Part shown: piece by piece, positions 43,803 to 52,402 of the stretch | How the letters are laid out: every line of letters begins with the position of its first letter | Position numbering within the stretch: the stretch's first letter is position 1 | NCBI RefSeq assembly: GCF_019334345.1 | Contig: NZ_JAHWQX010000002.1 | Location: forward strand, 372,001 to 436,000 | DNA: 64,000 nucleotides | Origin: Neohoeflea coraliihabitans | Lineage (GTDB): Bacteria; Pseudomonadota; Alphaproteobacteria; Rhizobiales; Rhizobiaceae | Reading direction: 5' to 3' | Made by a program: the position numbers and the translations under genes | Notes under the pieces: model-generated | The model's database searches: none | The model's input: the letters and a program-made list of their open reading frames with translations, nothing else | Told to the model about the DNA's origin: nothing

Positions 43803-44879
43803 CTATCCAGCGGTTTCAGATGGTTGCGGCTCGTCTTGATCCGGCACCGTGCAACTTGCCCAGCCGACCGTGGTCAGCTTTCCGTCGCACAGCCGGCGAA
43901 TCCAGACTTCCAACTCGATCCTGGTGCCATCCGGTCCCTTTTTGACATCGGTGACGAGTGCCGTGGCGCTCATCGGTTCAAACACTTCGATCGTGTTGAG
44001 AAACTTGACCCGCAGCCAACCGGCGGTGAACCAGGACTTGCCGAAAGCGCCCGTGAGGCATTCACTCAGCACGCTGACCTGCTGCTGCCCCTGCACGATC
44101 GGCACCCGCAACCCGCCTCCGCGCGCCGTCTGCAGATCGCTGTGCACATTGCGCACATATTCTCCGATCCGCGAGAACACGGCCGCCTGCTCGGCGGCAA
44201 TGATTTTCTCAAAGCCGGTCAGCACGTCGCCAGGCTGGCTGTCGGGTCCAAACCCGTCGACCTTGCGGGTGTGTTCCGGCAACTCGCCGGTGACCCTGCG
44301 CTCTGGCGTGCTGCTGCCGCGTCCGGCAAGGGTGCCCGGCATCGTGCGCAGGATCTCCACACCCCGATGCCGGATGATCGAGCGGCCGTCTTCGCCGACC
44401 GCCTGCGCCTCCATCACGACGTAGCCCTGGCCGCGCCGCTGATAGGATTCGACATAGGTGCCCGAAAGTGTCACCCGCTCGCCGAGATAGACCGGGCTGT
44501 CGAACCACATCTGTTCTTCGGTGTGGAATCCGACGGTCTGGGAGCCGGCATAGACCAGCGTGAAGAGTTGCAGCAGATCGTTGCCCAGCAGGGCGGCATG
44601 GCCAATCCGGCGACCGTCAAAGGGACTTTCTGCAAAGGCCCAGGGGTTATAGTCGTTCTGCGTGAAGGCAAACCGCTTTATCTTGTGATCATCGACGGTG
44701 ATGGTCACCGGACCGAGCTTCTCAGGAATTTCGAGATTCTCGAAAATCGGTTCTTTCAGACCCGCCTCGAGATCCTCCACCTCAACCGCCCGCCGAGGAT
44801 CGGTCAGGTCGCGCCACGGGGCAGGCTGCTTGACGCTTGATGCGGCAGGCTCCGGCCGCTTGTCATGTGCGTGCGACAT
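43803..44879 (-). CDS. Tandem hot-dog (MaoC-like) protein
   Basis: A 358-residue protein made of two hot-dog-type domains. The first holds FTQNDYNPWAFAE...RRIGHAALLGNDL, which resembles the hydratase motif but has Trp where the catalytic His usually follows NP; the second has RVPIVQGQQQVSVLSECL. This suggests an enoyl-CoA hydratase/dehydratase relative whose active site is altered, or a structural homologue. The ATG at 44879 overlaps the dhaL stop by 17 bases, so it is translated with DhaKL. Its function with the CoA transferase is inferred. Confidence 0.7.
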   Translation of the reverse strand: MSHAHDKRPEPAASSVKQPAPWRDLTDPRRAVEVEDLEAGLKEPIFENLEIPEKLGPVTITVDDHKIKRFAFTQNDYNPWAFAESPFDGRRIGHAALLGNDLLQLFTLVYAGSQTVGFHTEEQMWFDSPVYLGERVTLSGTYVESYQRRGQGYVVMEAQAVGEDGRSIIRHRGVEILRTMPGTLAGRGSSTPERRVTGELPEHTRKVDGFGPDSQPGDVLTGFEKIIAAEQAAVFSRIGEYVRNVHSDLQTARGGGLRVPIVQGQQQVSVLSECLTGAFGKSWFTAGWLRVKFLNTIEVFEPMSATALVTDVKKGPDGTRIELEVWIRRLCDGKLTTVGWASCTVPDQDEPQPSETAG

Positions 44880-45480
44880 CGTCCATCTCCTTGTTGTCGA
44901 GCAACAGCGCGAGCGCCAGCATGCCCGGATCATCGGCGCCGATGCTGCGTTCCGGGAACATGCGGGCGCGTCCGATCCGGCACTGCCGGTCGCGAAATTC
45001 ATCGAGAGCCGTTTTTGCGGCGCGCGAGGCCGTCTGAAGGGTGACCGGCCCGCCTTCAAGCGCCTTGGCAATGGCTGCCAGGCTGTCGAGTACGGTCTTG
45101 TCCCCTTCCTGCGCCTTGCCGCGCGCGGCCACCGCATCGCGCATGCCGCCCACCGTTTCCGCTATCTGGTCCTGCTGCAGGTCGCCGCCATTTGCCTTGG
45201 CCTGCTTGGCCAGCGACATCAGCGCCGTCACGACCAGCGTGCCGAGGCTGGAGCCGGTCTGTTTCATCGTGGCCTGGGCGAGCGTCGAGGCGCCGGACGC
45301 CAGATCATCAGCCGCGGCAAGGTCGACTTCGGACATGGCGGCCATGATGCGCGTGAGCATCGAGCCGGTATCGCCGTCGCCGAGCCTTGCATCCGCTTCA
45401 TTCAGACGCTGCTCCGCCGACTGCGCCGCCTGGTGCATCCGGGCCACGAGGCCAGCGAGGTCCTGGGTCGTGACCGTCAT
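44863..45480 (-). CDS. dhaL: Dihydroxyacetone-kinase subunit L (DhaL type)
   Basis: A 205-residue all-helical nucleotide-binding subunit. The Mg-ATP motif DARLGDGDTGSML keeps three Asp residues (30, 35, 37), but Thr replaces the usual His after the last Asp. Further parts are QTGSSLGTLVVTAL and GDKTVLDSLAAIA. In PTS-linked kinases it binds ADP; in others ATP. No DhaM or PTS gene is nearby, so an ATP-dependent kinase of split type is likely, as in the erythrulose or triose kinases of Rhizobiales. The substrate is a ketose or ketone-like compound. Confidence 0.88.
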   Translation of the reverse strand: MTVTTQDLAGLVARMHQAAQSAEQRLNEADARLGDGDTGSMLTRIMAAMSEVDLAAADDLASGASTLAQATMKQTGSSLGTLVVTALMSLAKQAKANGGDLQQDQIAETVGGMRDAVAARGKAQEGDKTVLDSLAAIAKALEGGPVTLQTASRAAKTALDEFRDRQCRIGRARMFPERSIGADDPGMLALALLLDNKEMDDVART

Positions 45481-46478
45481 GGCGAGACCTGCCAGAACGG
45501 GCAGCAGGCCGGCGCGCGGATCAGGCGTTCGAGTTCCTCGTCCAGCACCATGAGCGACAGGGAGGCGCCGGCCATTTCCATGGAGGTGACGTAATTGCCG
45601 ACCAGCGGCGCAATGATCTGCATGTCCCGCTCAGCCAGACGCGCTGCCACGCGCCGGTAGAGGATGAAGAGTTCTTCGAGCGGCGTGGCTCCCAGGCCGT
45701 TGACGAGGGCCACCAGGCGGCTGCCGGGTGGGGGCTGCAATTCGGCCAGCAGACGGTCGAGCATGTCGTCGGCGACCTCGTCGGCGCTGGCAACCGGCGC
45801 ACGCCAAATACCAGGCTCTCCGTGGATTCCCATGCCCATTTCCATTTCGGAATCGCCCAGCTCGAAATTCGGCTTGGAAGCGGTCGGCACCCGGCAAGGC
45901 GACAAGGCCACGCCGATGGAGCGGGTTTGAGCCGCCGCCTTGCGCGTGACTTCGGCAACATCCGCCAGCGAACGCCCCTCTTCGGCGGCCGCACCGGCGA
46001 CCTTGTAGAGCAGCACGATGCCGGCGACGCCGCGGCGCTTTTCCGCCTCTTCCGGCGGCGCGCTGGCGACATCGTCGGCCCCGAGCACGGTTTCGGTGAC
46101 AATTTCATCGAGTTCGACCATCTCGGCGGCCATCTCGAAATTCATCCGGTCGCCGCCATAGTTGCCAAAGAGGCACAGGACGCCGGCACCGTGATCGGCG
46201 GCGCGGATGGCATCGACACAGGACTGGACACTCGGGCCCTCGAACACGTTGCCGATGGCACAGGCATCAAGCAACCCGTCGCCAACATAGCCTGTGAACA
46301 ACGGCAGGTGCCCGGACCCTCCACCCGTGGCTATCCCGACCTTGCCACTGCGCGCCGGCGTGCTGCGCGAGATGCAGCGGCCGCTTTCGCCGCCCAAGAC
46401 CAGGCTAGGGTAGGCGGAGACCAGACCTTCGAGCATTTCCGGGACGTAGTTCCGGGGATCATTGATCAATTTTTTCAT
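45477..46478 (-). CDS. dhaK: Dihydroxyacetone-kinase subunit K (DhaK type)
   Basis: A 333-residue substrate-binding subunit. The motif GIATGGGSGHLPLFTGYVG, the GNYGGDRMNFEMA stretch and the covalent substrate His219 in GMGIHGEPG are intact, so it should hold a carbonyl substrate as a hemiaminal. It pairs with DhaL (overlap of four bases). DhaK-DhaL pairs without PTS parts phosphorylate dihydroxyacetone, erythrulose or related short ketoses. The TPP enzyme gene directly upstream could supply or use such a ketose. Confidence 0.92.
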   Translation of the reverse strand: MKKLINDPRNYVPEMLEGLVSAYPSLVLGGESGRCISRSTPARSGKVGIATGGGSGHLPLFTGYVGDGLLDACAIGNVFEGPSVQSCVDAIRAADHGAGVLCLFGNYGGDRMNFEMAAEMVELDEIVTETVLGADDVASAPPEEAEKRRGVAGIVLLYKVAGAAAEEGRSLADVAEVTRKAAAQTRSIGVALSPCRVPTASKPNFELGDSEMEMGMGIHGEPGIWRAPVASADEVADDMLDRLLAELQPPPGSRLVALVNGLGATPLEELFILYRRVAARLAERDMQIIAPLVGNYVTSMEMAGASLSLMVLDEELERLIRAPACCPFWQVSP

Positions 46479-46499
46479 CGCTGCGCTCCTCCGCCGCCG

Positions 46500-48230
46500 T
46501 TAGTAGTTCAGGCTTTGCTCATCCTCGAACATGGTGATTGGCGGATAGGCCCTTTCGTCGGTCACCACGTCAATGACAGTGGTGAGATCGGCTGCCATGG
46601 CCTTTTCCAGCGCCGGCAAGAATTCCGCCTGCCGCTCGACCCGCACGCCTTGCAGACCGCAGGCGCGGGCGATCGCGGCATGATCGACAGCGTTGAAATC
46701 AACTACGTCGCTATGGTCGCCCCAGATCACCTTCTCAGCATGTTTCTGGTAGCCAAGGATCTGGTTGTTGAGGACGATCAGTGTTACCGGCAGACCCATT
46801 CGCCGCGAGGTTTCGAGCTCGGACCAGACATGCGCAAAGCCGCCATCGCCGACCAGACCGACAACGCGCGCGTCCGGACGCGCCGCCTTGGCGCCGATGG
46901 CATAGGGAAGGCCCCAGCCAAGCCCCGCCAGTCCGCGCGGCGTGAGAATGCGCTGCCCGGCCTGACGTATGGTGAGAAAGTTGGCGACCCAGATGGACGA
47001 GTAGCTGGCGTCCGCGACCACGATGTCATTGGCACGCAGCAGGCCGTCGAGGTCACGCATTACGCCCTCTGGCCGCAATGGGCCGTCCCGATCAACCGCA
47101 AGGGCATCAAGCTCCTGGCGATGCGAAGAGAGCCCGGCGGCAATCTGCTCCTCCACCGCGGCACGGGCGCCTTCGCGCTGACTGCGGTCGCGCCCGGCGA
47201 TCTCGGCTGCGAGCGCCTCCAGCGCCAGGCGTGCATCGGCGACGATCCGGACATCGGCTTCATAGTTGCGACCGATCTCCTGGGGATCGATGTCGATGTG
47301 TATGTATTGCGCTCCCTTGGGATAGAGCTGCCAGCTATCGGTTCCGTTCTGGTTCGTTCGATTGCCGACCAGCAGGACGACGTCAGCATCGGCGACCATA
47401 TCGCGCAGGTATTTGCAGCGCCCGCGGGTGCCCATGAAATAGCCGACCGGTCCAAGCGACAGCGGATGGGTTTCGAGAATCGTGCCTTTACCCATCGCGG
47501 TTGTCGCCACTGGCAGCGCGGCGGTCTCCTGCAGCTTTGCCAGCGCCTCGCAGGCCCCGGAGACATGCACACCACCTCCGGCGATGACAATCGGCCGCTT
47601 CGCAGCAAGCAGCAGGTCGGCGGCGCGAGAAATAGCTTCCGGGTCGGCGCCCATCCGGTCCAGCGGAAAGGTGCCCAGATCGGCACGGCGCGGATGTTCG
47701 TAGCGGTCCGCGATCTCATCGAACATGTCGATCGGCGCGATCAGAACCGCCGGTCCCGGTCGCCCGGAAGCCGCGGCGGTGAAAGCCATGTCGACATAGT
47801 CGTCGATGCGCGACGTTTCGCTGACGCGCCGGACCCATTTCGACACGCCTTTGAACAGCTCGAGATGATCGAGCTCCTGGAAGGCATTTCGATCGGTCAT
47901 GGCTCGATGCACATCCTGCACGATGGCAACCACGGGGATCGACGCCTTGAAGGCTTCGGCAAGACCCGCGACCAGCAAAGTCGCGGCCGGACCGTTCTGC
48001 CCGGTCACCACCGGCACCTTGTGGCTCACCCGCGCATAGGCGTCGGCCATCGCCGCTCCGGCATTCTCGGTGCGGTATCCGACCTGCCGGATGCCATATT
48101 CCGGCGCGGCAAGAAACAGCGCGGAGGGGATCGACTGACCGAAGATCACCTCGACGCCATGCCGTTTGAGAGCGGCCGCGAAAACATGGGCGCCGCTGGC
48201 ATTGGCCTTGGCCGCATAAGGTAGATTCAT
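46500..48230 (-). CDS. Thiamine-diphosphate-dependent enzyme (acetolactate-synthase-like) I
   Basis: A 576-residue member of the AHAS/benzoylformate-decarboxylase family. The activating Glu lies in GYRTENAGAAMADAYAR; VTGQNGPAATLLVAGLAEA follows; the ThDP site reads VGDGGFAHVWSELETS...LNN. It catalyses either decarboxylation of a 2-oxo acid or a carboligation. No FAD-site or regulatory subunit is obvious. The ATG at 48230 is favoured. It is the first gene of the unit that continues with dhaK-dhaL and a MaoC-like gene, and it lies behind a probable LacI site. A C-C ligation giving a ketose for DhaKL is an attractive, unproven idea. Confidence 0.85.
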   Translation of the reverse strand: MNLPYAAKANASGAHVFAAALKRHGVEVIFGQSIPSALFLAAPEYGIRQVGYRTENAGAAMADAYARVSHKVPVVTGQNGPAATLLVAGLAEAFKASIPVVAIVQDVHRAMTDRNAFQELDHLELFKGVSKWVRRVSETSRIDDYVDMAFTAAASGRPGPAVLIAPIDMFDEIADRYEHPRRADLGTFPLDRMGADPEAISRAADLLLAAKRPIVIAGGGVHVSGACEALAKLQETAALPVATTAMGKGTILETHPLSLGPVGYFMGTRGRCKYLRDMVADADVVLLVGNRTNQNGTDSWQLYPKGAQYIHIDIDPQEIGRNYEADVRIVADARLALEALAAEIAGRDRSQREGARAAVEEQIAAGLSSHRQELDALAVDRDGPLRPEGVMRDLDGLLRANDIVVADASYSSIWVANFLTIRQAGQRILTPRGLAGLGWGLPYAIGAKAARPDARVVGLVGDGGFAHVWSELETSRRMGLPVTLIVLNNQILGYQKHAEKVIWGDHSDVVDFNAVDHAAIARACGLQGVRVERQAEFLPALEKAMAADLTTVIDVVTDERAYPPITMFEDEQSLNY

Positions 48231-48432
48231 GACTGCGTAACTCCGACGTGGGGGCACGGAGACCCCTGAGATTTTCCTGATGGCGCGGGGAACAGCTGAT
48301 GGTCCTGATGCGGCACGAGGGCCGACGAGGGAAACGGCGCACTGGTCAGCGCGCACTCGTGCAGAAACGACATCAGGATAGCCCCTCCCCGTGCGCGCAC
48401 CTCCATTCGCGCGCCGTATAAAACGAATTTTC

Positions 48433-48446
48433 GAAACGTTTTTATT
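48433..48446. promoter_or_regulatory. Candidate LacI operator before the TPP-DhaKL unit
   Basis: GAAACGTTTTTATT; its complement AATAAAAACGTTTC matches the site before the lacI gene at 13 of 14 positions. It lies about 200 bases before the TPP enzyme start. A nearby perfect palindrome TTTCGCGAAA (48473-48482) may add to it. Confidence 0.6.
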
Positions 48447-48494
48447 TCGCGAATGCGGAGGGCGTCAATCCCTTTCGCGAAACTTTTTGTGCAA

Positions 48495-49514
48495 TCAGCT
48501 GCTGACGACCGGGGCCGTCGTTCCCCTGACGATCAGCTTGGTGGGCACGATTACCCTGGCAGCAGGGGCTTCCGGTGTATCGATCCGCCGCAGCAACAGG
48601 GCAGCAGCTTCGGCGCCGATATTGCGCTTCTCAAGGCGAATGGTTGTGAGATCGATCGCCTTGATGCGCGCCAGCTCGATATCATCGAGTCCGACAACCG
48701 AAATATCCTTCGGCACATCCAGCCCGCGTTCGCCGAGACCCTGGATCAGGCCAATGGCGCTCATGTCGTTGCTGGCGAGGATGCATGTGGGCGGGCGTCG
48801 CATGCCGGAGAAAAAGCCGGCGGCCTCCATGCCGGCTTCGAGGCTGTACCGCCCCTCATAGGTCAGGCTTTCGGCATCCTCGAGTCCGAGTTCATCGACG
48901 CCCCTGCGGAACGCCTCGAGGCGTTCCCGCGCGGAGCTGGAGACACGCGGCCCGGTCAGAAAACCGATGCGGCGATGCCCGAGCCCATGCACATAGCGCA
49001 GCGCTTCGAGGATGCCGTCGGAATTGTCCCCACCGACATAGTCCAGATCGAGGTCAGGATCGCACCGCTGCACGAGAACCGCTGGTACGTCTCCGCCGAG
49101 TATTTCGCGAATCCGGGCATCCGCCAGGTGCTGGGAAATGAGAACGAGACCATCAACGTCACGGTCCAGAAGGGTGTTCATGGCAGCCACCTGCCGCTCA
49201 AGATCGCCGTCGGTATTGGCCAGCAGCAGCGTGCAGCCGGCGCGGTTGACGACATCCTCGACGCCCCTGACGAAGGCGGAGGCGGACGGGTTGGCCACAT
49301 CCTCGATCAGCACGCCGATGGCATAGCTGCGCTGCGATCTGAGCGTGCGGGCTGCGATGGACGCGCGATAGCCAAGTTTTTGCGCCACCGCCACGACATG
49401 ACTGCGGGTTTCCGGCCTGACGAGCGCTTTTCCGGCCAGGGCATTCGACACTGTGGACAGCGCGAGGCCGGATTCCCGCGCCACATCCTTGATGGTGATT
49501 TTCTTGCGACCCAC
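48495..49514 (-). CDS. LacI-family transcriptional regulator (second)
   Basis: A 339-residue regulator with ITIKDVARESGLALSTVSNA as helix-turn-helix, hinge ASIAARTLRSQRSY and effector domain (IGVLIEDVANPSASAFVRGV, ISVVGLDDIELARIKAIDLT). The start codon is GTG (49514, or the GTG three bases earlier) behind GGGAGA, since no ATG in frame is near. It is upstream of and co-oriented with the TPP-DhaKL unit. Matching 14-base sites before its own gene and before that unit mark it as the local regulator. Confidence 0.92.
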   Translation of the reverse strand: MGRKKITIKDVARESGLALSTVSNALAGKALVRPETRSHVVAVAQKLGYRASIAARTLRSQRSYAIGVLIEDVANPSASAFVRGVEDVVNRAGCTLLLANTDGDLERQVAAMNTLLDRDVDGLVLISQHLADARIREILGGDVPAVLVQRCDPDLDLDYVGGDNSDGILEALRYVHGLGHRRIGFLTGPRVSSSARERLEAFRRGVDELGLEDAESLTYEGRYSLEAGMEAAGFFSGMRRPPTCILASNDMSAIGLIQGLGERGLDVPKDISVVGLDDIELARIKAIDLTTIRLEKRNIGAEAAALLLRRIDTPEAPAARVIVPTKLIVRGTTAPVVSS

Positions 49515-49541
49515 CACCCATATCTCCCGTGATCGCTTTGT

Positions 49542-49555
49542 AATAAAATCGTTTC
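49542..49555. promoter_or_regulatory. Candidate LacI operator before the second lacI gene
   Basis: AATAAAATCGTTTC, 28 bases before the GTG start. Only one base differs from the site at 48433-48446 read on the other strand. Confidence 0.6.
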
Positions 49556-49675
49556 TATACCGCAACCCGCGGTTGGGCAAGGCTCTGCACCCGGGCAGAC
49601 CGTTTTTCTTGGATGCATCCGCGCTGGGTATCACGGCAGTGCGCCAAGAGGAGGGACGGATACCGGCGAAAGTGA

Positions 49676-50635
49676 TTAGCCGTCAGGATTGCCGGCACGC
49701 GTTGCATCGATGGTCGCCTGGATGCCGCGCTGGAGATCATACTGCGGCCGGTAGCCAAGTTCGGACTTCGCGCGGCTGATATCCAGTGCACCCTTTTCGG
49801 CGCTGACAATATGTTCGAGCTTGTACTTGCCGCCGCTGTCGCCGACGGTGATTTGCGCGCCGGGGATCGCAGTGTTAACCGCCTCGGCCACTTGCGCTAT
49901 CGATGACGCCACTCCGGTTGCAATGTTGTACGCATGGAAGCGATGTTCAGGCTTGTCGAGCGCCAGAAGCACTCCGGCCACCGTATCATCGATATAGACC
50001 TGATCCACCGCAAAATGTGCACCGTCGTCCTGATGGAACGGCTCGCCGCGCAGCGCGGCCTCGATGAAGGTGCGTGGCAGGCGCAGACGCGGCAAATGCG
50101 GACCGTAAACCCAGCAGGTGCGCACATTGATGCATTCGAGGCCATGATTGCGTGAATAGACCAGCCCGTAATGCTCGGCGGCGAGCTTGGTGAGACCATA
50201 GACACTGACCGGCCTCTGCGGATGATCCTCATCAATCACCGGCGCGAGGAAATCGCCATAGGTCTCTTCGGTGCTGACATGCACAATACGCCTAACGCCC
50301 TTCAGCCGCATTGCCTCGAACAGGTTGACCGCGTTGCCGACATTGGCCTGCATCGCCTTGAGCGGAATGTCAGCGGTCTGCAACACGCCGACGATGGCTG
50401 CGGCGTGGACCACTGCATCGATTCTGTGCCGCTCAAACACACGCAGCAGCGCGGCCCACTCCCCGAGATCAGCCTGTTCCAGCGTCAAGCCGCTCTCGCG
50501 CCCGGCGAGCAGCTGCATCGCCGGTGGAATAGAAAGATCCGTGGCGATCACCCGATCCCCCCGGGCCAGCAGAGCACGCACGACCGCCGAGCCGAGCCAG
50601 CCGCAGCCGCCTGTTACCAATATTGTCCGGCTCAT
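49676..50635 (-). CDS. NAD-dependent epimerase/dehydratase (extended SDR) II
   Basis: A 319-residue extended SDR with ILVTGGCGWLGSAVVRALL, AVVHAAAIVGVL, catalytic Ser/Thr in IVHVSTEETYGD and YGLTKLAAEHY. Such proteins act on sugars, often nucleotide-linked, but the absence of other glycan genes favours a catabolic dehydrogenase. It is the last gene of the Liv operon, 31 bases after the second SDR gene. Sequence is distinct from the other two extended SDRs in this window. Confidence 0.82.
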   Translation of the reverse strand: MSRTILVTGGCGWLGSAVVRALLARGDRVIATDLSIPPAMQLLAGRESGLTLEQADLGEWAALLRVFERHRIDAVVHAAAIVGVLQTADIPLKAMQANVGNAVNLFEAMRLKGVRRIVHVSTEETYGDFLAPVIDEDHPQRPVSVYGLTKLAAEHYGLVYSRNHGLECINVRTCWVYGPHLPRLRLPRTFIEAALRGEPFHQDDGAHFAVDQVYIDDTVAGVLLALDKPEHRFHAYNIATGVASSIAQVAEAVNTAIPGAQITVGDSGGKYKLEHIVSAEKGALDISRAKSELGYRPQYDLQRGIQATIDATRAGNPDG

Positions 50636-50665
50636 TGTGTTTTCCTCATTGCAACTGACTGGTGA

Positions 50666-51601
50666 TCATTCTCGTCCGGCGCGTTCTTCAGACCGGTTGT
50701 CCCCAGTGATCAGATGTCTCTGATCGTAACGGGCGGTAAAGCCGAGCCCTCGGGCAGCGTGCGTCAGGTCGTAGAGCGGCGCGAAGGGCTCATTCTCGTA
50801 GACGGCACGGTTGCGAATTTCGATCGTTCCCCCATGCAGACGCTGCAACCGGTCCAATGTCGGTTCCGGCGACAGGGTGACTGTCGAGGACAGGTAGAAA
50901 CACTCATAGCGAGGGCTCGGCATGGACATTTGCAGTGCCAGGCGAAACGCCCGGGCCACGTCCCGCGGGTCGATATGGTGATACAGGGGTCCGCCTCCCG
51001 CCGAAGAGGGGCCGCCTGCGGCAGGTCCACGATAGTTGTGCGGATCTTTCGCGCGGGCCTCGATCTCTGCCGCCATTTCCGGATAGGCGATGAACACCGT
51101 GCGCAACGCCACCGCCGAAAGTCCGCGCAACACATAGGCACGGACAAGGTCCTCACCCAGGATCTTGCTGATGGCGTAGGGGTCGGTTGCCTGCAGGGGA
51201 TGATCGAGGTCGATCGGCGCATAGAGCGGCGCGAGCATCCTGCCTTCGCGGACGGTGTAGCCGGCGACGGAATCGCTGGAGCAAAAGACGAAACGGCCAA
51301 CCCCAGCCGCTTCTGCCGCTTCAAGGACTGTATATGTCCCCTGCACATTGACCTGCATTATCGTCCGGCCGTCGCCGGACCATATGTTCGGAACGGCGGC
51401 AATATGCAGTATTGCGTCCATATCCTCGACAGCGGTGCGCACGGCCACCGGATCGGTAACGTCGCCGATGTGCCAGTCAATTCCGGCATCGCCGCGCTGT
51501 CTGTCGAAGCCGCGCACCGAATAACCGTTTGCAACGCACTCATTGACGACATAACGACCGAGGAGGCCAGCGGCGCCGGTTATCAATACGCGGGAACCCA
51601 T
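50666..51601 (-). CDS. NAD-dependent epimerase/dehydratase (extended SDR) III
   Basis: A 311-residue extended SDR: VLITGAAGLLGRYVVNE, ILHIAAVPNIWSGD, the catalytic Ser region FVFCSSDSVAGY and YAISKILGEDLVRAY. The N-terminal half resembles uronate-dehydrogenase-like proteins (the short DWHIGDVTDP loop). It sits between a classical SDR and another extended SDR, so several successive oxidation or isomerisation steps are likely. Substrate unknown. Confidence 0.82.
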   Translation of the reverse strand: MGSRVLITGAAGLLGRYVVNECVANGYSVRGFDRQRGDAGIDWHIGDVTDPVAVRTAVEDMDAILHIAAVPNIWSGDGRTIMQVNVQGTYTVLEAAEAAGVGRFVFCSSDSVAGYTVREGRMLAPLYAPIDLDHPLQATDPYAISKILGEDLVRAYVLRGLSAVALRTVFIAYPEMAAEIEARAKDPHNYRGPAAGGPSSAGGGPLYHHIDPRDVARAFRLALQMSMPSPRYECFYLSSTVTLSPEPTLDRLQRLHGGTIEIRNRAVYENEPFAPLYDLTHAARGLGFTARYDQRHLITGDNRSEERAGRE

Positions 51602-51631
51602 GAACGCGAACGCCCTTTCGACCGAGAAAGC

Positions 51632-52354
51632 CTAGATCAGGCCGCCATTGGGCTGCACGATCTGGCCGTGTATCCAGCTGGCCCGCTGCGAAGCAAGAAA
51701 GGCCACCACTTCGGCGATCTCCGCTGGCTGTCCGACGCGCCCAAGCGGGCTCATCGAGGCTGACCGCTGAAGCGCCGCCTCGTCCTTGCCGGCACGAAAG
51801 AGATCCGTGTCGACGGGACCCGGAGCCACCGCGTTGACGCGTATGCCGCGCGGCGCCAATTCCTTCGCCATTGAGCGCACCAGGCATTCGACAGCCGCCT
51901 TGGTGGCGCTGTAGGGGCCAACCCCGGGCACTGCGTGGCGCACCAGCGAGGTGGTCAGGGCTATGATCGTGCCATTGTCCGGCACTTGCCGCGCTGCTTC
52001 CGCGAGGACATTGAACGCACCGACAATATTGACTTCCACGAGACGGCGGAAATTGTCGGCGTCGAACTGCGCAAGCGGGGCGGGAGGAACATTGATGCCG
52101 GCATTGGCGACGACACACAGCGGCGCTGCACCGAAATCACTTTTGACGGCCTCGAACGCATTTGTGACGCTGCCGGCATCGGTGATATCAGCCTGATAAG
52201 CCCGAATTGTCGCGTCGGCATGGCGCAGCTGCTCCGCCGGCTGTTGGCTGACATAGGTATAGGCCACATCAAATCCGGCGTCGGCCAGCGCCGTGATGCA
52301 GGCCTCGCCGATTCCGCGCGATCCGCCGAATACTAGAGCAGTTTTTTTGGTCAT
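51632..52354 (-). CDS. Classical short-chain dehydrogenase/reductase
   Basis: A 240-residue SDR with VFGGSRGIGEACI, VVANAGINVP, catalytic Tyr/Lys in YSATKAAVECLV, the AVAPGPVDTDLFRAG loop and a C-terminal GQIVQPNGGLI. FabG-like in overall layout but the neighbours indicate a catabolic role. It shares an operon with the aldehyde dehydrogenase (49 bases upstream) and two extended SDRs. Confidence 0.88.
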   Translation of the reverse strand: MTKKTALVFGGSRGIGEACITALADAGFDVAYTYVSQQPAEQLRHADATIRAYQADITDAGSVTNAFEAVKSDFGAAPLCVVANAGINVPPAPLAQFDADNFRRLVEVNIVGAFNVLAEAARQVPDNGTIIALTTSLVRHAVPGVGPYSATKAAVECLVRSMAKELAPRGIRVNAVAPGPVDTDLFRAGKDEAALQRSASMSPLGRVGQPAEIAEVVAFLASQRASWIHGQIVQPNGGLI

Positions 52355-52402
52355 GACATGTCCTCATGCGCTGTCGTTTGATGTCTTGCATCCATGCCGC
52401 GC

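Noticed and set aside
45822-48224. An 800-residue open frame on the plus strand
   Set aside because: It lies opposite dhaK and the first TPP enzyme, is rich in Arg, His and Asp as typical of antisense frames in high-GC genes, and has no family motif.
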